Assembly: GCA_015680685.1 (NCBI GenBank)
Contig: MNCI01013830.1
Coordinates: 838,085 to 902,084, forward strand
Direction: 5' to 3'
DNA length: 64,000 nucleotides
Source of the DNA: Gnetum montanum
Taxonomy: Eukaryota; Streptophyta; Gnetopsida; Gnetales; Gnetaceae
Positions within the stretch are counted from its first letter, which is position 1; the number at the start of each line of letters is the position of its first letter. Both the position numbers and the translations under genes were made by a program. The notes under the pieces were generated by a model, which was given only the letters and a program-made list of their open reading frames with translations, had not been told where the DNA came from and made no database searches. Positions 59,210 to 64,000 of this stretch are shown here, piece by piece.

Positions 59210-59790
59210 GCTATGTTTAATGGTCAAATGAATTTTTGAACAACATAAATATGACTTATAGTTAATTTTTGATGAATTTGTTAGTAAGTTATTATAGAGT
59301 GGGCTTTCAATTTTTGGCCATTTTTCATGGTAATGTGGCATTTTTTGTGTAAAAAATGGTTAATAGTTTTCTTTTTTTTTTTAATGTTTTGGATGTTTAT
59401 TTTTTTATTTAAGGATTATAACTACTATGTAATCACTGAATTTTGATGTAGAATTAAGTTTTGGTGAATTCTGTCATAAACTTACATGAAGTAAGGTTTT
59501 GCCAATATGGTTTGGTTCATGTCAATTTTGAATTTTTTTCTATGAAAATGGATATAAATTTTTATGGTTTCTGGTTTTGTAGTTTTAGTTGCTTATTTAA
59601 GGATTAAAACGACTATGGAATCACTAAATTTCGTTATATAGTTGATTTTTGGTAATTGGTTTGGTAAATTGGTGTTAAAGCATGGTTTTATAGTCATTAT
59701 GATTTACCTTTGTGAAGATGGGCAATGTTGGCACTTTAGAAAGTTTTTCTAGAAAATTTCCTCAGTCCTAGGAATGCGTTGAGGTGTTAG
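59210..59790. repeat. 189-bp tandem array (3 units)
   Basis: TTTAAGGATTA...GACTATG(T/G)AATCACT at about 59409 and 59598 (period 189), with a weaker unit starting near 59222. Each unit has a TTTTTGGTGAATT-type block and a CATGGTTTT-type block. It is distinct from the 193-bp unit. Confidence 0.7.
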
Positions 59791-61016
59791 GGAGGGTTTT
59801 GAAAGTGATTTTACAAGTTTTAGAAATTTTTTGATATTTTTTTTGGTCATCTACTGTAGCCATTTTCTATAATTTCAGTGTTATTTGTGCAATTTTGGTT
59901 AATGTTGTTTAAGGTTTTGCATTGTGTTTCAAATTTTTTCTAACTTGGAACCTTACCCTAGATGTCGAATCTTATTGAATTTTGTGCCTACACAATTCCA
60001 AACCTTAGAAAAAATTTTAATTCCAATCTATCATTTTTGATCAAGTGTAAACTATTCTGTACAACTATAGATTTGTCCATGAAAACTACAAACCTATCTA
60101 TTTGTACAGACAATGTTCATGTTATTGGTATGTCCTTGTGATTATTTTCAAAGGATTTTAAGGTTGTTTTCATGTTGGTTTTTAGTTCTAAATAGTCATT
60201 GTGAATTTTTAGTAAAGCTTGACTAGCCCTTCTAGAGGTTTTACTATGGCTAATTTCACCATTAACTAGGATTCTTAGTAAAATTTTGCAAAATTCAAAT
60301 TGGTGTTTGTGACTGTTGTAGTAGTTACAAGTTATTTTTCATGTTTTGATGTTTCTACATAAAATAATTTTTACTTTTATGTATATATTTCCATGAAAAT
60401 TGCCATTAGTTGTTGGTGGGCCACTTGGTTGTATTTGGTTTTTCATAAGAGTTGGTCCTAGTTTTGGTTTTAAGTGTTGAAACTATGGTTTTGGTCGTTA
60501 TGTCTTCATGAAAATGTTGATAGTAAATTTGTACTAGTTTTGGTTGTTTAACATTTTTTTTATATTTGACTATGGTTATTTATGGGTTAAATTATTGTTC
60601 TTGTTGTGTGTAGGTACTAGGTGATGTCAATGATCCCAGTAGTGAAAATGATAATTCTTCTCAGCCCCCCTTAATAGCCCCTTAGTACCATATATTGGTT
60701 ATTTCATATGATTATCTCATTTATTACTGATGATATTGGTGATGTTGTGATGTATTGGCCAAGGTTAGCCATATGATGAGTTGATAGATAGTTTATTGTT
60801 TCATGTATTGTTTAAAATTTTGTCATGGTATGTGAAAAACACTAAACTATTATTATTTTAAAGTTTTAAATTTGGTTTATATGTTCTAATGTTTTACATT
60901 TTATCTATGTTTAATGTTTAAAATTTTTTTTATGTCATAGGCTATGATGGTTAACTTATGTGATTGTAAAATGGACTATATGTTGACTACTAGGTTGTAA
61001 ATAGTGATAAATAATT
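59791..61016. other. T-rich spacer, no repeat resolved
   Basis: T-rich, consistent with intron sequence. No gene or clear repeat recognised. Confidence 0.5.
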
Positions 61017-61505
61017 TGCCAATTTTAGGCCATGTTAGATCATACAATGTTTTGCTAGTTTTAGGACATGGGGGGCCATATGATGTTTTGCTATTTTTAT
61101 GCCATGAAGGGACATATCATGTTTTGCTAGTTTTAGATCATGACAAGCCCTATGATTTGCTAGTTGTAGGTCTTGGTGGGCCACACAATGTTTTGCTAGT
61201 TTTAGGTGATTATAGGTCATATGATGTTTTTCTAGTTTTAGGCCATGGCAGGCCATATGATGTTTTTCCAGTCTTAGGCCATGGTAGGTGATACAATTTG
61301 CTAGTTTTAGTCCATCATAGGCCATGAGTTGTTTTGCCAATTTTAGGTCATGTTGTGTCATACAATTTACTAGTTAGGCCATGGTGTGTCCTAGGATGAT
61401 GTTGCTAGTCTTAGACCATGGTAGGCCATATGTATTTATTTTCCAATTTTAGGCCATAATAGGTTGTATGTTTTTTTTTCTAGTTTTAGGCCATGGTAGG
61501 CCTCA
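61017..61505. repeat. 36-bp minisatellite array
   Basis: About 13 diverged units of TTTTGCTAGTTTTAGGCCAT followed by GGTAGGCCATATGATG. Because 36 is a multiple of three, both strands show long repetitive open stretches (61004-61291 plus, VLLVLGHGGPYD per unit; 61035-61361 minus). These are artefacts of the period, not genes. Confidence 0.85.
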
Positions 61506-61802
61506 TGTTCTAAAAGAAAATTTTTTATTAGTTTTTATGTTTTAAAAATTTTTATAAGTTTTTTAGGTTTTAAATTTTTTATCATATTTTTTATGCTTTA
61601 TTTTCTAAGATAAAAAATCATAAAAGTAAATTGTAAACAAGCATAAACCTTTGGCTACATCCATAATAAAGGTTAATATAAAGTAAAACAAATGTAAACA
61701 AATAGTGCATACAAGGAAAAAATGTAAGCTAGATTATGGAAGATTATAGATAAAATGAGCCATATGGTTACAAGTGGAGAGGTAAGTGAATCAAGAGGAT
61801 AC
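61506..61802 (-). other. 5' end of the intron-like spacer
   Basis: AT-rich. Shares short blocks such as CCTTGTA(T/C)(G/A)CA with 24650-24670 of the plus-strand copy. Confidence 0.5.
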
Positions 61803-63528
61803 ATCAATTATGCAAGTGTTTCCTAATCTTTGACAGATTAGGAAATGTGTATAGCCTACCTTGAACAATTTTGTATTCCCCATTTCCTTCACTTATAATG
61901 TTGAAAAGGAGCTCTTTCCATGATGCATCCATGGACACATCATTATTGGTCTTGGCCACTTCTACTCTCTTGGGTCTCTTAACTTTGTGGCTAATAGTAG
62001 GAGTTTCTTCTTAAACCTTTACTTTAGACCCTTTTCAATGCCAATGTTGTTGACTACTAAGGAAGCTACATTGTCACTATGGATGATGATTTGTCCTCCC
62101 TCATAAGATAGGTGAATTTCTTGATTAATCAGTGAGAATATTGTTTGTAGTTGAGCTATCCAAGGTCTTAGAAAGATAAGGTTAAACCTTGGTGTTTCTT
62201 CTACCATCAAGAAATTGGCCATTATGAGGAATTGCTTCCCTACCATAAAGTCTAAAGAAATTGAGCCTTTTATGACTACCTAAGATGCATTGAAGGATTT
62301 CAGAGTGATTCCTACAATATATTACATTTCAGATATCCTATAATGGTATAAGATATTACATTTTTTGTAGCTCCATCATCAACATGCACTCTATGCACCT
62401 TATATTATCCTACCCTGATAGTTATGAAAAGGGAAGCCTTAGTTGTCTTGCCATTTTGGGGATTGGTTTTGACTTTGCTATCATGAAACAATAGCATCAT
62501 TGACATTGTTTTTTCCTTTGGTAAAGGTGGTACCATCACTAATATGAATAGAGGTAAACATCTTAACTAATGCTTCATGATGCACAGTAGAAATCATTAC
62601 AAGCTGATATAGGATAAGAGATGTATTCTTTTGTTTTAATGAATGTTTCACCTATTCCATTACATTAAAGAAGTCTTTGTCATTGGTTGTATAATTTTAT
62701 ATCTTAGCATTATTGATTTCCTCCATGTGTTCCAAGATGTGAACTTCATGCTTCAAAGGTTGTTTAGCTTCCTTTCCCTTTCCTTGTGGTTTGGGATCCA
62801 TCCTTGGTTAACTAGGTAATGTACCTTGAGCATTGGAACTCATTGAAATAGATGAGGTGGAAGTGGACTTTGGTGAGCCCACTTCCTTCTATGCATTGGC
62901 TTGTCTATTTTTATTCTTTATCATCTTGAATGTGAACTTCTTGCATTGTTTTCTTGGTGAGTTTTATTGTTGTTTGATGGTTTCAAAGAAGCCATTGCAT
63001 TGGCCACTACGGGAGAATTCTTATTGGTTGTAGGGGTAGGCTTGATCTTGGTTTCAATAATATGGGGTGCCCTAAGCACAAAAGTATCCCTGGGAGGTGT
63101 GGGTGATGGTATCTTTCAAGAAAAGGAAATCTTGTGTTAGTTGAAGCTTCATGCAAGATCTTGAGTTACCTCATTGAAAGGAGGTACCGATATCATGAAT
63201 AGCTCTTTCATAGGTCTACAGTTGTTGGTCACATTGAATGTTGCAATGGTGTATGAGCTATTATTGGAATTCAATGGGTCTTTATAGTCCTACATGAATT
63301 GATTTGTTTTCTAATTTGGTACAAGGCATGAAGAACCAATTTTCTCTTATCTATCATCTTCTACAAGTCATCTTTTAGTGCTAGGAAAAAGTCTATGTCA
63401 TGATCTAGTGACTGATGTTAGTTGTAAAAATAATCAAGTTTGAATTATTTGGGTACTAGGGGATCATCCTTGTTTGTGAGAGTGATATTTTTGGCTATCT
63501 CTCATAGCCTATCATTATTTTGATGGTG
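61803..63528 (-). pseudogene. Tat/Ogre-like gag-protease, minus strand
   Basis: In element sense from 63528: a decayed gag part with SPRKQCKKFTFKMIKNKN near 62950, then VPPLPKEK and MLLFHDSKVKTN near 62530, the protease box VHVDDGATKNVIS at about 62390-62350, and the open block 62246-62019 with FLVVEETPRF...ILxRPW-type sequence (RFNLIFLRPWIAQLQ) marking the end of the protease. It closes with WKELLFNIISEGNGEYKIVQ and RLYTFPNL near 61900-61830. The active site reads DDGA instead of the usual D-[TS]-GA. No zinc knuckle seen. Stops are frequent. The plus-strand open stretch 62833-63033 is a shadow. Confidence 0.78.
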
Positions 63529-64000
63529 ATGAGACCCGATTTGCACTAGGCCGCGATATCGCATCCCATGCGATATCGCGTCCCGCCACCATTTCTATAA
63601 ATAAGAGGCGGCACTCCCTTCATTTCCCAATCCTAGCTAGTGTAGCGAAGCTTTGGCAGATTGATCACTCCAGAGTTAGAATTTTTCCCCATGTGCCCGC
63701 AGTAGGAGTCCTAGAGTGAACGGCTCTTTATTCGAGCAGCTTGTAACCTGAACCCAAGTTGTGTATGGCAATAAAGACGAACTTGTTTGGATAAACCTTG
63801 TAGCATGTGGTTTCATTTATTGCTTTATTTCCTGCTTTCCTAGTGCATTCAAGTACGACTTGATTACGAGCGTCTACGGACGTGTACGGCTAGTCAAGGA
63901 ATCGGCTGCTTGACGCAATGCATGAGTACGACTTAATTACGAGCATTGGATGCTCAGTAACCCAGTAGCGTATTCCAGGATTCTGCGCTTGGTAACTCCA
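63529..64000 (+). repeat. Third copy of the young element's LTR, cut by the window end
   Basis: Starts TGATGAGACC, in plus orientation, and follows the 27672-35078 LTR sequence. Two GATATC palindromes lie at 63555 and 63572, a TATA box CTATAAATA at 63595-63603, TTCGAGCAGCTTGTA near 63731, and an AATAAA at 63770-63775. The remaining about 480 bp of the LTR lies beyond the window, so I cannot tell a full element from a solo LTR. CpG is retained here too. Confidence 0.92.

Larger units (their letters stand above)
55093..61802 (-). other. Intron-like spacer between protease and RT (Ogre type)
   Basis: On the minus strand it opens with GTATCC at 61802 and closes with ATATGTAG at 55093, before GATTG. 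The plus-strand gag-protease copy has GTATGT at the corresponding point (24634), and the plus-strand RT copy has CACATGTAG/GATTG (46791/46792), so both borders are conserved across loci. Ogre-type Tat elements are known to have an intron between protease and RT. The spacer is non-coding and carries tandem arrays of 193, 189 and 36 bp. Confidence 0.7.
53827..63528 (-). mobile_element. Second Tat/Ogre-like copy, minus strand, truncated at both ends
   Basis: In element sense (minus): gag and protease (63528-61803), a 6.7-kb intron-like spacer (61802-55093), then RT (55092-53827). RNase H and integrase are missing beyond 53827, and no LTR of this element is inside the window. The 63529 LTR of a different family ends it on the other side. 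RT and protease match the plus-strand fragments at 46792-47980 and 22990-24633 respectively, so the family appears three times in the window. Confidence 0.82.

Noticed and set aside
61004-61361. Repetitive open frames on both strands (95 and 108 codons)
   Set aside because: Produced by a 36-bp tandem repeat, whose period is a multiple of three. No start context or homology supports a protein.
61017-61505. CRISPR-like appearance of regularly spaced direct repeats
   Set aside because: Units are contiguous and diverged with no unique spacers, and the DNA is plant nuclear.

Overview
This is AT-rich, intron- and repeat-type plant nuclear DNA made almost entirely of nested, mostly decayed LTR retrotransposons. 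I found no intact single-copy host gene, rRNA gene or tRNA gene. The families present (Ty3 chromovirus, Tat/Ogre-like and Athila-like Ty3, Ty1-copia, a plant PIF1-type helicase, a microsatellite-targeted MITE) identify a land plant. The many very old elements that still keep both LTRs suggest a giant, slowly purged genome such as a gymnosperm's. That organism guess is inference, not proof.

Layout. 1-5645: AT-rich repeats, a PIF1-like helicase remnant with a triplicated tail, and a foldback MITE inside a (TA)n tract. 5646-17876: a chromovirus (LTR-gag-pro-RT-RNaseH-integrase-chromodomain-LTR) whose gag is split by a second LTR element (6893-12633) with no recognised coding domain. The inner element contains a 5S rRNA-derived segment and a small tandem array. 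17922-18315: a lone copia-type LTR. 20100-22950: a long decayed minus-strand coding region of unknown family. 22990-24633: a plus-strand gag-protease remnant of a Tat/Ogre-like family. 25440-27671 and 35079-36300: minus-strand exon-like blocks of unknown identity, split by the youngest insertion in the window. That insertion is a complete 7.4-kb non-autonomous Athila/Tat-type gag-protease element (27672-35078) with a perfect 5-bp target duplication, about 1-kb LTRs, a tRNA-Asp primer site, and gag and protease but no polymerase.

40076-44073: a copia-type element with gag, primer site and polypurine tract, but with a plant-transposon-domain ORF where pol should be. 44074-52663: a Tat element with 2.1-2.3 kb LTRs, RT, two RNase H domains and integrase, but no gag or protease. 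52770-53580: the 3' end of a Ty1-copia element. 53827-63528: a second, minus-strand copy of the Tat/Ogre family. Its gag-protease and RT are separated by a 6.7-kb intron-like spacer that carries 193-bp, 189-bp and 36-bp tandem arrays. 63529-64000: the start of a third copy of the young element's LTR, cut by the window end.

Decay pattern. Stop codons in the old frames are mostly TAA, TAG or TGA where Gln, Arg or Trp codons are expected, which fits C-to-T loss of methylated cytosine. Only the young element and the terminal LTR remain visibly CpG-rich. The most notable structures are the Ogre-like intron with several satellite arrays, the gag-protease-only young element with a variable palindromic 17-bp repeat in its LTR, and the long unrecognised minus-strand coding regions.
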